57,884 bases of DNA from CAZCEC01 sp964497615. GTDB lineage: Bacteria > Chloroflexota > Anaerolineae > Anaerolineales > UBA6663. Shown here one piece after another: positions 34,004 through 41,926 of this stretch; the stretch's first letter is position 1; every line of letters begins with the position of its first letter. The DNA lies in NCBI GenBank assembly GCA_964497615.1, contig CAZCEC010000037.1:1-57884 (forward strand), written 5' to 3'. The notes beneath the pieces are model-generated. The model had not been told where the DNA came from, did not search any database, and saw nothing but the letters and a program-made list of their open reading frames with translations. A program made the translations under genes and the position numbers.

Positions 34004-35347
34004 TCATAGCTGGCCGGTGTCGTCCCACATTTCCAGGCGGGCAAGGTAGGCGGGGTCATTGTAGCGCGCAGGGCTGAAGGCGGGGGCATAGGCGGGCGAG
34101 GCGGCGCCGGTGAGGTAGTCTGCAAGCAGTTCGGCCCCAGCGGAGGCAGCCATGAGGCCATAGCCGGAGTACGCGCCGAGGATGAACGCGCCCTCGACGG
34201 GCAGCGGGCCAATGAGAGGGCGGTTCTCGCGGGTCTTGGTGTAGTAGCCGCCGTCGATCATAGGACGGCGCTGCTGCGCGAGGTAGGGCGCGAGGCCGGG
34301 GAGCATCGTGACGAGGCCGCGCAGGACGACCTCGGGGAAGGATGGGTCGAACTCGGGCGGCAGGCGGGGCGGGGCCGGATGGGCGTCGTAGGCCCAGAGC
34401 ATGAGCAGCACGTCGCTGCCCTGGCCGCCCTCGGGGCGGGTGTGCGCGCCAGCCGGCATCTCTTCGGTGAGGGGCCGGGTCTCAGGGTCTTCGGCCAGGA
34501 AGGCGCGCTCGGCGTCGTCCCAGGGGAGGCGCTGCGGGTCGGCCCAGATGAGCATAGGGGCGTCGCGGGGGATGCGGCCCTGGTCATCGTGAAAGGCGAG
34601 CTTGGCGTGGCGCTCGCAGAAGATGGGAAGCTCCAGGCCCAGCAGACGGTTGACGTCGTTGACGAGCGGGCCGGCGGCATTGACGAACTGGCCGGCGGGG
34701 ATGGATTGGCCGCCCGCGAGCCGCACACCGGAGATAGCGCCGCCGGTGGTCTCGATGGCGGTGACGGTGTCAGCGATCAACTCGACGCCGTCGGCGCGGG
34801 CCTGATCGAGCAGGTAGGTGCCGAACTCGGTGGAGCTGAACCAGCCGGCGCGGCGGGCGTGGATGACGGCGGCGGTCTGCTCGGTGAGGTAGGGGAAGTG
34901 CTGGCGTATGAGCGCGGGGTCGGTGAGCAGGTCGGCGCCGGTGAGCGGGCTGGCAAAGCCTTCGGCGTGGGCGGGCGCGTAGTCGTTTACGCGCAGGGCG
35001 CCGGCGCCCTGCGCGGCGGCGGTCTCGGCGGCGCGGTGGAAAGCCTCGGCGCGGGCCGGGTCGGCGGTGGCGTAGACGTAGCCGCGCCGGTTGAGGCGGA
35101 AGACGTTGCCGCTGCGGTGGGCGACTTCTTCGATCAGGTCAATGCTGCGGTTCATGTACCGCACCATGGCGTCGTCCGGGCCGGGCCACCAGTTGCGATA
35201 GGCCTCGGTGGACTTGTCACTGGTGAGGCTGAGGGGCGGGCGCTCGTCCACCAGGACGACACCCCGCACCCCGCGCCGCACGGCCAACTCGTAGGCCAGG
35301 GTAATGCCGGCAATGCCAGCGCCGCAGATCACGGTGGAGTCAGGCAT
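34004..35347 (-). CDS. FAD-dependent oxidoreductase, DAO family
   Basis: A 447-residue flavoprotein of the D-amino-acid oxidase/sarcosine oxidase type. It has TVICGAGIAGITLAYELA (Rossmann GxGxxG, residues 5-22), VVLVDERPP, STEAYRNWWPGP, a substrate-domain core (VIHARRAGWFSSTEFGTYLL) and the C-terminal FAD motif TRENRPLIGPLPVEGAFILGAYSGYGL. I chose the ATG at 35347; earlier in-frame codons translate as low-complexity. It overlaps the upstream unknown gene by eight bases. It likely oxidises a C-N bond of an amine or amino acid. The substrate is unknown. Confidence 0.9.
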   Translation of the reverse strand: MPDSTVICGAGIAGITLAYELAVRRGVRGVVLVDERPPLSLTSDKSTEAYRNWWPGPDDAMVRYMNRSIDLIEEVAHRSGNVFRLNRRGYVYATADPARAEAFHRAAETAAAQGAGALRVNDYAPAHAEGFASPLTGADLLTDPALIRQHFPYLTEQTAAVIHARRAGWFSSTEFGTYLLDQARADGVELIADTVTAIETTGGAISGVRLAGGQSIPAGQFVNAAGPLVNDVNRLLGLELPIFCERHAKLAFHDDQGRIPRDAPMLIWADPQRLPWDDAERAFLAEDPETRPLTEEMPAGAHTRPEGGQGSDVLLMLWAYDAHPAPPRLPPEFDPSFPEVVLRGLVTMLPGLAPYLAQQRRPMIDGGYYTKTRENRPLIGPLPVEGAFILGAYSGYGLMAASAGAELLADYLTGAASPAYAPAFSPARYNDPAYLARLEMWDDTGQL

Positions 35348-36482
35348 GAGGCGAGGCCACGAGGGCGACGAGGAAGACTTTGTGCGAGAGGGGCGTGGTG
35401 ACGGCCAGGGTGGTATCGTCCTCGGCGCTGGTGGTGCCGCCGGCGAGGTCGGGAAAGGCAACGCGGCTGGAGCCGTGTTTCACCTCGCCCTCGGGCGAAA
35501 GGATGAAGTGGCGGCGCTTGCGCTTGGTCTTGTCGCGCGAGGGGGCGGCGGTGCGGTGGAGGGTGGCGCCGAAACGGTCGGCGAAGAGGCGCCAGTGGCT
35601 ATCGCCGTCGCTGACGATGAATTGGCCGTCCACGGCGCTGACGGAGGGTGGCGCGAGGAACTGGCCGCCAAAGCCCCGGAACGCACCCACGCGGCGGACC
35701 AGGTGCAGGCGGCGGTCGGGGATCGTGTCGCTGAGGGCGGCGGCGGGATCGAGCCAGGGGTCGGTGTGCAGACGGGCCAGCGCCGCCTGAAGCAGATCGG
35801 GCGCGACGGGCGGGCGGTTGGCGATGGGAATGCCCAGGGCGACGAGGGCGGCGGCGGGGTCGAGGCCGGCGCAGCGGCGCAGGGCGCTCTCGCGGTAGTG
35901 GGCCAGGCCGGCGCGCCAGGCGGCTACCTGGGCGGCCTGCAATAGCGTGTCTACGTCCGCGCAAAGGGGCGAGAGGGTGACCAGGGCCTGCATCCACTCG
36001 CGGGGGCGCGCGCCGGGCGTGGCGGCAAGCTGGTAGAGGGCGTTGGTGACGGCGCCGGGCAGGAGTCGCGGCGCCTCGGCCACGCGGGGCGCCAATGCGA
36101 CGAGCAGGTGCTGCCAGCCTTCCACCAGGGCGGGGTAGCGCGAACGCGGGCCGAGAAATTCCTGGCCGATGAGGTCCAGGGATAGCTCAAACAGCGCGTC
36201 GGTGACGGGAACGGCGGCGGCGGGCGCGTGGGCGGCGGCGCGATCCACGATGGGGGCGACGACGCCGCGCAGGTGGGCGGCAAAGGCCTCGGCGTCGAGG
36301 GCGGGCCGGGCGCGGTGGGCATCGGCGAAGAGGGCGTTGTAGCGGGCGCGGCGGGACTCGAGGGCGTGGGCGAAGGGGCCGGAGAGGGGGGCGTCCCGGC
36401 CTGCATTACTTCGGGGATCAGGCTGCGGCGGGGTTCGTGCCGCCAAGGCAGTGGCTGTCATTGGGGATGTGCGTGGCAGCAC
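35340..36482 (-). CDS. Unknown protein in MoxR/VWA cluster
   Basis: A 380-residue, Ala-rich, mostly helical soluble protein (for example ALFELSLDLIGQEFLGPRSRY, HLLVALAPRVAEAPRLLPGAV). A C-terminal beta part follows (VSAVDGQFIVSDGDSHWRLFA, FILSPEGEVKHGSSRV). No known family or motif is recognised. The gene lies between the MoxR ATPase (37-base gap) and the FAD enzyme (eight-base overlap). The start is uncertain: GTG at 36482 with GAGGT close upstream, or ATG at 36461. Given its position it may be an adaptor of the MoxR/VWA machine. Confidence 0.7.
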   Translation of the reverse strand: MLPRTSPMTATALAARTPPQPDPRSNAGRDAPLSGPFAHALESRRARYNALFADAHRARPALDAEAFAAHLRGVVAPIVDRAAAHAPAAAVPVTDALFELSLDLIGQEFLGPRSRYPALVEGWQHLLVALAPRVAEAPRLLPGAVTNALYQLAATPGARPREWMQALVTLSPLCADVDTLLQAAQVAAWRAGLAHYRESALRRCAGLDPAAALVALGIPIANRPPVAPDLLQAALARLHTDPWLDPAAALSDTIPDRRLHLVRRVGAFRGFGGQFLAPPSVSAVDGQFIVSDGDSHWRLFADRFGATLHRTAAPSRDKTKRKRRHFILSPEGEVKHGSSRVAFPDLAGGTTSAEDDTTLAVTTPLSHKVFLVALVASPHA

Positions 36483-36519
36483 CCGACCTCACGGTGCATC
36501 GCGGTCCCACCAGGCATCG

Positions 36520-38103
36520 TCAGCGAAAGGTGAGCCAGCGCAGGTAGTTGGTGTAGCGCTGGTGGAGGTACTTGAGCTTGAGCACGTCGTCGAAGACATG
36601 GCCGTAGAGCTTGCGGCCCTTGGCCCAGTCGGCCAGCACGCGCTCGATCTTGACCAGGCGCGAGCGCACCTCGGCCTCGGTGACGCCTTCCAGGCCGAGA
36701 TCGAACTCCTTGCCCAGCGCGGCCACGGGGTCGTCGCGGTCGAGGTCGAGGCGGTCGTACTCGGCGCACGACAGGTCGAACAGCTTGCGGATCCAGCCGA
36801 CGCGGTCAATGCGATAGAGTGCGTTGCCGGGGGCGTCGAAGAAGGGGGCCTCCGGCTCGGGCTGGAGCTTGTCGTGCAGGACGAAGGGGACGATCTGGCG
36901 CAGGTCTTCTAGATCGGCAATGCGGCTGCCGCGAAAGTAGGTGAGGGCCTTGGTGAAGACCAGGACCGTCATCAAGGCGCGGACCGAGAGACCGTTCTTG
37001 GTCTGCGCACCCAGGTCCTTCAGGCGGTCCTTGCCGGTCTCCTGCGCGGCCAACTGGCGCAGGTCGGCGCTGCCCAGCTTGGCGGTGTCCTTGGTTTTGT
37101 ACTCAAGCTGTTCGGCGGCCGGCTCCAGGAACTCGAACTGGCTGGCGAAGAATTCGAGGCGGCGGAGCAGGGGACTGGGGAACTCGACCTTCAGCACCTC
37201 TCGATTGAGACGGGTGGTCTCGCTCTCGCTGAAGATGATCTGGGGCGGGACGACCTCGGCCGGCTCGATGCCGGTCTCGACGCGGGTGAGCAGTTCGCTG
37301 AGGAAGCGGTTGTTGAAGTGCAGGGTCTTGACGACGATGTCGATGCGGTCGCGCAGGGCCTCGATGACCTGATAGGTGCCGCCGCCGGCATCGTCGTTGG
37401 CAGTCAGGTACCAGGCGGCGGGCGGGCACTCGTACACCTGGTCCAGCAGTTCAGCGTAGTTGTCAGCCAGCACGGTGAGCAGCGCGGACTGGGTGCGGGT
37501 GGGGATGCGGTTGTACTCGTCAATGATTTTGACCCGCATGCCCAGCCACTTGCGCCAGGCGATCTGGATCTGATCCATACTCTTGGCGTTGACCAGATCG
37601 GCGGGCAGGGGGTTGCCCAGCAGGTCGGAGATGGTCATCTGCGGCTGGCCGTGCTGCATGGCGCGGCGCACCTCGGTGAGGGTATAGCCGGCCAGCACGC
37701 CCATGAGGATGGCGGTGGCGGTCTTGCCGCGGCCGGGGCCGCCCACCAGCAGGCAGCGGCGGCGCACGGCGAAGTTGAGCAGGGGCAAGAGCACGAAGCT
37801 GGAATAGCTTTGGCCGGAGGGGAGGTTGACGCGGGTCTTGCTGTCGCCAAAGGTGAAGGATTGGTGCGGGCCGGTGTGGTATTCCAGGTCGTAGTGGGGG
37901 CTGATGATGGCGTGGTTGACGATCCAGAAATAGGCCTGGCGCAGCTTCTCGTCCAGCGGCGCGGCGGTGCCGTCCTGGGGCGCCACGGCCGCCACCGGGC
38001 CGGCGGTGTACAGGTCGGCCACGTCAAAGGTCTTGGGCTCGGCGGCTGGCTGCGGGTTGGTGGGCGCGGCGGAAACGTGCTGGAACTGGCTAAAATCGGA
38101 CAT
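36520..38103 (-). CDS. MoxR-like AAA+ ATPase
   Basis: About 527 residues. The AAA core has Walker A LLVGGPGRGKTATA (about residue 121), Walker B MRVKIIDEYNRIP, sensor 1 WYLTANDDAGGG and ALRDRIDIVVK before the lid. The 240-residue C-terminal half is helical (RALMTVLVFTKALTYFRG, KYLHQRYTNYLRWL). MoxR ATPases pair with VWA proteins as chaperones for cofactor loading or complex assembly; the VWA gene three places downstream is the likely partner. I chose the ATG at 38103, nine bases after an extended -10, over a codon six residues earlier that lies inside the promoter. It heads a run of ten same-strand genes. Confidence 0.9.
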   Translation of the reverse strand: MSDFSQFQHVSAAPTNPQPAAEPKTFDVADLYTAGPVAAVAPQDGTAAPLDEKLRQAYFWIVNHAIISPHYDLEYHTGPHQSFTFGDSKTRVNLPSGQSYSSFVLLPLLNFAVRRRCLLVGGPGRGKTATAILMGVLAGYTLTEVRRAMQHGQPQMTISDLLGNPLPADLVNAKSMDQIQIAWRKWLGMRVKIIDEYNRIPTRTQSALLTVLADNYAELLDQVYECPPAAWYLTANDDAGGGTYQVIEALRDRIDIVVKTLHFNNRFLSELLTRVETGIEPAEVVPPQIIFSESETTRLNREVLKVEFPSPLLRRLEFFASQFEFLEPAAEQLEYKTKDTAKLGSADLRQLAAQETGKDRLKDLGAQTKNGLSVRALMTVLVFTKALTYFRGSRIADLEDLRQIVPFVLHDKLQPEPEAPFFDAPGNALYRIDRVGWIRKLFDLSCAEYDRLDLDRDDPVAALGKEFDLGLEGVTEAEVRSRLVKIERVLADWAKGRKLYGHVFDDVLKLKYLHQRYTNYLRWLTFR

Positions 38104-38111
38104 GGGCGGGG

Positions 38112-38120
38112 ATTGTAGCA
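38112..38120 (-). promoter_or_regulatory. Extended -10 promoter of the MoxR/radical SAM cluster
   Basis: TGCTACAAT on the minus strand (TGnTACAAT) followed by eight bases and the ATG at 38103, so the mRNA should be leaderless. No -35 is seen, as is common with extended -10 elements. Confidence 0.6.
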
Positions 38121-38228
38121 CTTTCGGTATGATTCAGTATCATCCTGGGTCTAGGTCTCACCGCAAAGTGCGCGGCCCCAACGGGTGTAGCGCAAGGAAC
38201 ACGGAGATAAGCTGTGGAGGATGCAAAG

Positions 38229-39230
38229 ATGCTGCCGACGGGCAAGCTGCCGCCTGAATTGCTCCGGCGGCTGTTGGCGCGGGCGCCTATCACCGATGAG
38301 CGTGTGGTGGTGCGGCCTGGGCCGGGGCTGGACTGCGCCGTGATTGATCTGGGGGACCGGCTGCTGGTGATGAAGTCCGACCCGATTACATTTGCGACGG
38401 ACGAGATCGGCTGGTACCTGGTGCAGGTGAACGCCAACGACCTGGCGACGACCGGCGCGACGCCGCGCTGGTTATTACTGACGATGCTGCTGCCGGAGGG
38501 CGGCACAACTCCCGAGCGCGTGGAAGCGTGGGCGGGGCAGGTGTTCTCGGCGTGCGAGGCGCTGGGCATCTCGGTGGTCGGCGGGCACACGGAGATCACG
38601 CATGGGCTCGACCGTCCAATTATGGCCGGCACCCTGATTGGCGAAGCCGAGCGTGGGCGGCTGGTGACGCCCGACGGCGCGCGGCCCGGCGACCGGGTGC
38701 TGCTCACCAAGGGCGTGCCCATCGAGGGGACGGCACTGGCGGCGCGTGAGTTTGCGCGGCGGCTGACGGGCGTGCTAAACGCGGATGAGCTGGCCGAGGC
38801 CCAGGCATATCTCACACGGCCCGGCATCAGCGTCGTGGGGGATGCGCAAATTGCCTTGGGGGCGGGGCGCGTGACGGCCATGCACGACCCCACCGAGGGT
38901 GGGCTGGCGGGGGCGTTGTGGGAACTGGCGGAGGCGTGCGGCCACAGCCTTGTTGTGGACCTGGACCGGGTGCCTGTGCCCGCGCTGGCGGCGAAGGTGT
39001 GCGCGGCGCTGGGGATTGATCCACTGAGGACGATTGCGTCTGGGGCGTTGCTGCTTACCGCGCCGCCGGAGGCGGCGGCCCGTATCGTAGGCGCGCTGGC
39101 GGCGACGGGCATCACCTGCGCTGACATTGGGGCGGTGCGCGCGGGCGAGCCGCAGGTAACGGTCGGCGGTCAACAAATGCTGGCGCGACCCGCACGGGAT
39201 GAGATCGCGCGGCTGTTTGAAACTGCATGA
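38229..39230 (+). CDS. AIR synthase-related protein (HypE/PurM/ThiL superfamily)
   Basis: A 333-residue ATP-binding protein with the two-domain AIR-synthase fold. It has GPGLDCAVIDLG and MKSDPITFATDEIGWYLVQVNANDLATTGATPRW in the N-terminal domain, SVVGGHTEITHG in the middle and AMHDPTEGGLAGALWELAEA in the C-terminal domain. HypE matures hydrogenase cyanide ligands, but the C-terminal acceptor Cys of true HypE is absent and no other hyp genes are near. A role as another phosphoryl-activating enzyme is therefore more likely. ATG 38229 has GGAGG eight bases upstream. Its stop overlaps the MFS gene start (ATGA). Confidence 0.85.
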   Translation: MLPTGKLPPELLRRLLARAPITDERVVVRPGPGLDCAVIDLGDRLLVMKSDPITFATDEIGWYLVQVNANDLATTGATPRWLLLTMLLPEGGTTPERVEAWAGQVFSACEALGISVVGGHTEITHGLDRPIMAGTLIGEAERGRLVTPDGARPGDRVLLTKGVPIEGTALAAREFARRLTGVLNADELAEAQAYLTRPGISVVGDAQIALGAGRVTAMHDPTEGGLAGALWELAEACGHSLVVDLDRVPVPALAAKVCAALGIDPLRTIASGALLLTAPPEAAARIVGALAATGITCADIGAVRAGEPQVTVGGQQMLARPARDEIARLFETA

Positions 39231-40510
39231 CCTACCTGGCACTCTTGGCGACCCAGGTGGTATCGCTGCTGGGGAGCCGCATGACGACGGTGGCGGTGGG
39301 CATCTGGGTCTACACCACCACCGGCCAGACGACGCCGCTGCTGCTGACGGCCTTCTTTACCGAACTGCCGGGGATGCTGGGGGGCAGCCTGGCCGGCGTG
39401 CTGGTGGACCGCTGGAACCGCAAACGGGTGCTCATCCTGGCGGACGTGGGGCAGGCGGTGGGCAGCGGGCTGCTGCTGGCGAGCATCCTTTCCGGCGCGT
39501 TCCAGTTGTGGCACTTATACGTGGCGGCGCTGGTGCAGGGAGCGTTCGTGACCCTGCAAGGGCCGGCAGAAAGCGCCACGATCACACTGCTGGTGCCGGA
39601 GCGCCACCGCGAGCGGGCCAACGGCGTTCAGGAGTTGGCCTTCCCGCTGGCGGGCGTGGTGGCGCCGGCGCTGGCCGGGCTGGTGTATGCCGGCCTGGGC
39701 GTGGCGGGCGTGATTGCGGTGGACCTGGTAACCTTCGCAGCGGCGGCACTGGTGGTGGCGGCACTGCGCATCCCGCAGCCACCGCCCTCGGCGGAGGGAC
39801 AGGCGGGGCGGGGGAGCTTTGCGGCCGAGTGGCGGGGCGGGCTGCGCTTTCTGCGCCAGCGCCGGGCACTGCTGGCGCTGGTCGTTTATCTCACGTTCGC
39901 CAACTTCATGTGGAACGGGCCGCTGGAGTTGATGATCCCGTACTTCCTGACCTTGACTGGGAGCGAGCAGCAGATGGGCGCGGGCGTGGCGCTGGCCAGC
40001 CTGGGGGCGGCGGCGGGCGCTGGCTTGATGGCGGTGCTAGGCGGCTACCGGCCGCGGATGCGGCTGCTGCTGGCTGGCCTGCTGGTCAATGCGGTCATGA
40101 TCCTGGCGTTCGGCGTGGCGCGCGGCCTGCCGGCGCTGAGCGCGTCCATCTTCCTGCTGATGCTGCCGCTGCCGATGAGCAATGCCCTATGTCGCTCCAT
40201 CGTGCAGGTGAAGACGCCGCCCGACATGCAGGGGCGCGTTTTTGCGGTGCAGAGCCAACTGGCGCTGCTGGGTTCAACGACTTCGTTTCTGCTGGTGGGG
40301 CCGCTGATGGACCGGGTGCTGACGCCGTTCGCAGAGGGGCCGGGCTGGGCGGGGCTGGCGCCGTGGCTGGGCGCGGGCGCGGGCGGCGCGATGCGGCTGC
40401 TGTACCTGGCGACGGGCGTGATCCTGCTGGCGGCCACCGGGGTGACGTTTGCGCGGCGGGAGGTGCGGCGGCTGGAGGTGGAACTGCCGGACCTTGGGGT
40501 CGGCCCCTAA
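39227..40510 (+). CDS. Major facilitator superfamily exporter
   Basis: A 427-residue, 12-helix transporter of the MFS_3/enterobactin-exporter-like type. The loop after helix 2 has GVLVDRWNRKRVLILADVGQ, the signature loop of the family. Helices continue to VILLAATGVTF and the protein ends with a short charged tail. Its ATG overlaps the AIR-synthase-like stop, so the two are co-translated. The substrate is unknown; drug, metal-chelate or metabolite export is typical. Its stop overlaps the convergent GNAT gene by four bases. Confidence 0.9.
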   Translation: MTYLALLATQVVSLLGSRMTTVAVGIWVYTTTGQTTPLLLTAFFTELPGMLGGSLAGVLVDRWNRKRVLILADVGQAVGSGLLLASILSGAFQLWHLYVAALVQGAFVTLQGPAESATITLLVPERHRERANGVQELAFPLAGVVAPALAGLVYAGLGVAGVIAVDLVTFAAAALVVAALRIPQPPPSAEGQAGRGSFAAEWRGGLRFLRQRRALLALVVYLTFANFMWNGPLELMIPYFLTLTGSEQQMGAGVALASLGAAAGAGLMAVLGGYRPRMRLLLAGLLVNAVMILAFGVARGLPALSASIFLLMLPLPMSNALCRSIVQVKTPPDMQGRVFAVQSQLALLGSTTSFLLVGPLMDRVLTPFAEGPGWAGLAPWLGAGAGGAMRLLYLATGVILLAATGVTFARREVRRLEVELPDLGVGP

Positions 40511-41661
40511 CGGCTGGCCTCGGCAAACATCGGCGCGACGAGGTCGTGATATGCCTGGCCGGGCTCGGTGAAGACGAGCGGGCCGGGTTCGTAGGGGACG
40601 GTGAGCTTGATCATCTTGATGACGTCGGGACGGTGAGTCTGGTGGAAGACCATGCCAGGGAGGTAGCCGGCGGGACGGAAGCCCAGGCTGGTCATGGTCT
40701 GTTGGATGCGGGGGCTGTGAGCGTTGACGTCGCACTTGAGCAGTTCCGCGCCCAGCTTGTTTTCGGCGGTCTCGACGGCCAGGCGCAGCAGGGTGCCCTT
40801 GACGAGGTCGTCCTCGCCGATCAGCTCGGTGATGCGCACCGCCTTGTTGCGCTCGTCGAACAGGAAGCCGACGGCGCCCAGGGTGTGATCGCCTTCATTG
40901 ATAACCAGGTAGTCGGTCTTGCGGGCGCGAAGCTGCGAATAGCCCAGGTCGATGTGCATGGCGCTGAAGATTTCAGGCTCCACCAGGCGGCCATGCTCGA
41001 TGCGGATGATGCGCACCAGCGATTCGCCGGTGAGGGGGGAGGTGGCGAAGCCGCCGCCGGAGGGGTACGGGACAGCATCAGCCACGATGGTAACCGGCTC
41101 GTCCAGGCGGAGGTTCTGGAGCGAGAGGCGGGCCAGGGGCGCGACCGAGGGGATGACCCGCGCCGCGCCGGGGTGGCGCAGGGTGCGGCCGTTGCCAAAA
41201 AGCTGGCCGCTGAGAATCCAGCTTTCGCGCCACGTCATCTGATAGTAGAGGGGCAGGTAGGCGAGGGGCACCAGACCCAGCCGGTCGCAAATCTTCTGGG
41301 TCTTGGGATGGACGGTGCGGGCCTCGGCGAAGGCGAACTCCACCCGGTCATCGGAGTGGTCCACCAGCGCGGCCAGCAGCGCGCCGCCCAGCCCGCGGCC
41401 GCCGGCCTCCGGGTCCACCACCAGCCGGCCAATCTCGCCGATCTGGTCGTTGTAGTCACCGGCATTTAGGATCAGGGCGGCGGAGCCGACGACCTTGCCG
41501 TCCACCTCGGCGGCCAGCCAGATGATGTGGTCGGAGTAGATGCCGCGCTTGACCCACTGCGGGTCGTAGAACTCAGGCAGAAAGTAGTCGTCGCCGTAGT
41601 TGAGGCGGAAGAGCTGGATGATGGCCTCGATGTCGTCTTCCTGGACGGGGCGGATGTTCAC
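40507..41661 (-). CDS. GNAT-family N-acetyltransferase, extended
   Basis: About 384 residues. The N-terminal 150 residues are a GNAT domain: VNIRPVQEDDIEAIIQLF, WLAAEVDGKVVGSAAL and the acetyl-CoA loop RLVVDPEAGGRGLGGALLAAL. The remaining 230 residues include a second, weaker GNAT-like region (LVINEGDHTLGAVGFLF) seen in tandem-GNAT proteins. The GTG at 41661 is chosen because GGAGA lies seven bases upstream. Substrate unknown. It is a monocistronic gene, convergent with the MFS gene. Confidence 0.85.
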   Translation of the reverse strand: MNIRPVQEDDIEAIIQLFRLNYGDDYFLPEFYDPQWVKRGIYSDHIIWLAAEVDGKVVGSAALILNAGDYNDQIGEIGRLVVDPEAGGRGLGGALLAALVDHSDDRVEFAFAEARTVHPKTQKICDRLGLVPLAYLPLYYQMTWRESWILSGQLFGNGRTLRHPGAARVIPSVAPLARLSLQNLRLDEPVTIVADAVPYPSGGGFATSPLTGESLVRIIRIEHGRLVEPEIFSAMHIDLGYSQLRARKTDYLVINEGDHTLGAVGFLFDERNKAVRITELIGEDDLVKGTLLRLAVETAENKLGAELLKCDVNAHSPRIQQTMTSLGFRPAGYLPGMVFHQTHRPDVIKMIKLTVPYEPGPLVFTEPGQAYHDLVAPMFAEASR

Positions 41662-41745
41662 GGCGGTGTCTCCGGGGTGGGTGTGGGGTGTCTGCGGCCA
41701 TTTGGCGCGCATTCAACAGGGTGTATTTTACAGGGAAATTCGCCC

Positions 41746-41774
41746 TTCCAATTTGGATAGTTTTCGGATATAAT
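41746..41774 (+). promoter_or_regulatory. Promoter of the RNase J gene
   Basis: TATAAT at 41769-41774 with a weak -35 (TTCCAA, 41746-41751) 17 bases before it. This gives a 5' untranslated region of about 145 bases, unlike the leaderless genes elsewhere; RNase J mRNAs are often autoregulated through such leaders. Confidence 0.55.
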
Positions 41775-41926
41775 TTCGTTCAGTTGAAGTCCGCAAGCGT
41801 TTGAGCCCCTATTTCTCCCTCAATTGAAGTAGCTTCAGACATTGCAGGAAATCAGGCTGCCCTGGCGGGTATGTGCTTGCGCCAGGAGACAGCTTCGCAT
41901 TAGCACAGCAACAGATAACAGAGAAG

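Noticed and set aside
39199..41469. 756-codon plus-strand frame across the MFS and GNAT genes
   Set aside because: Gly/Ala-rich antisense and out-of-frame shadow crossing two genes with clear families.
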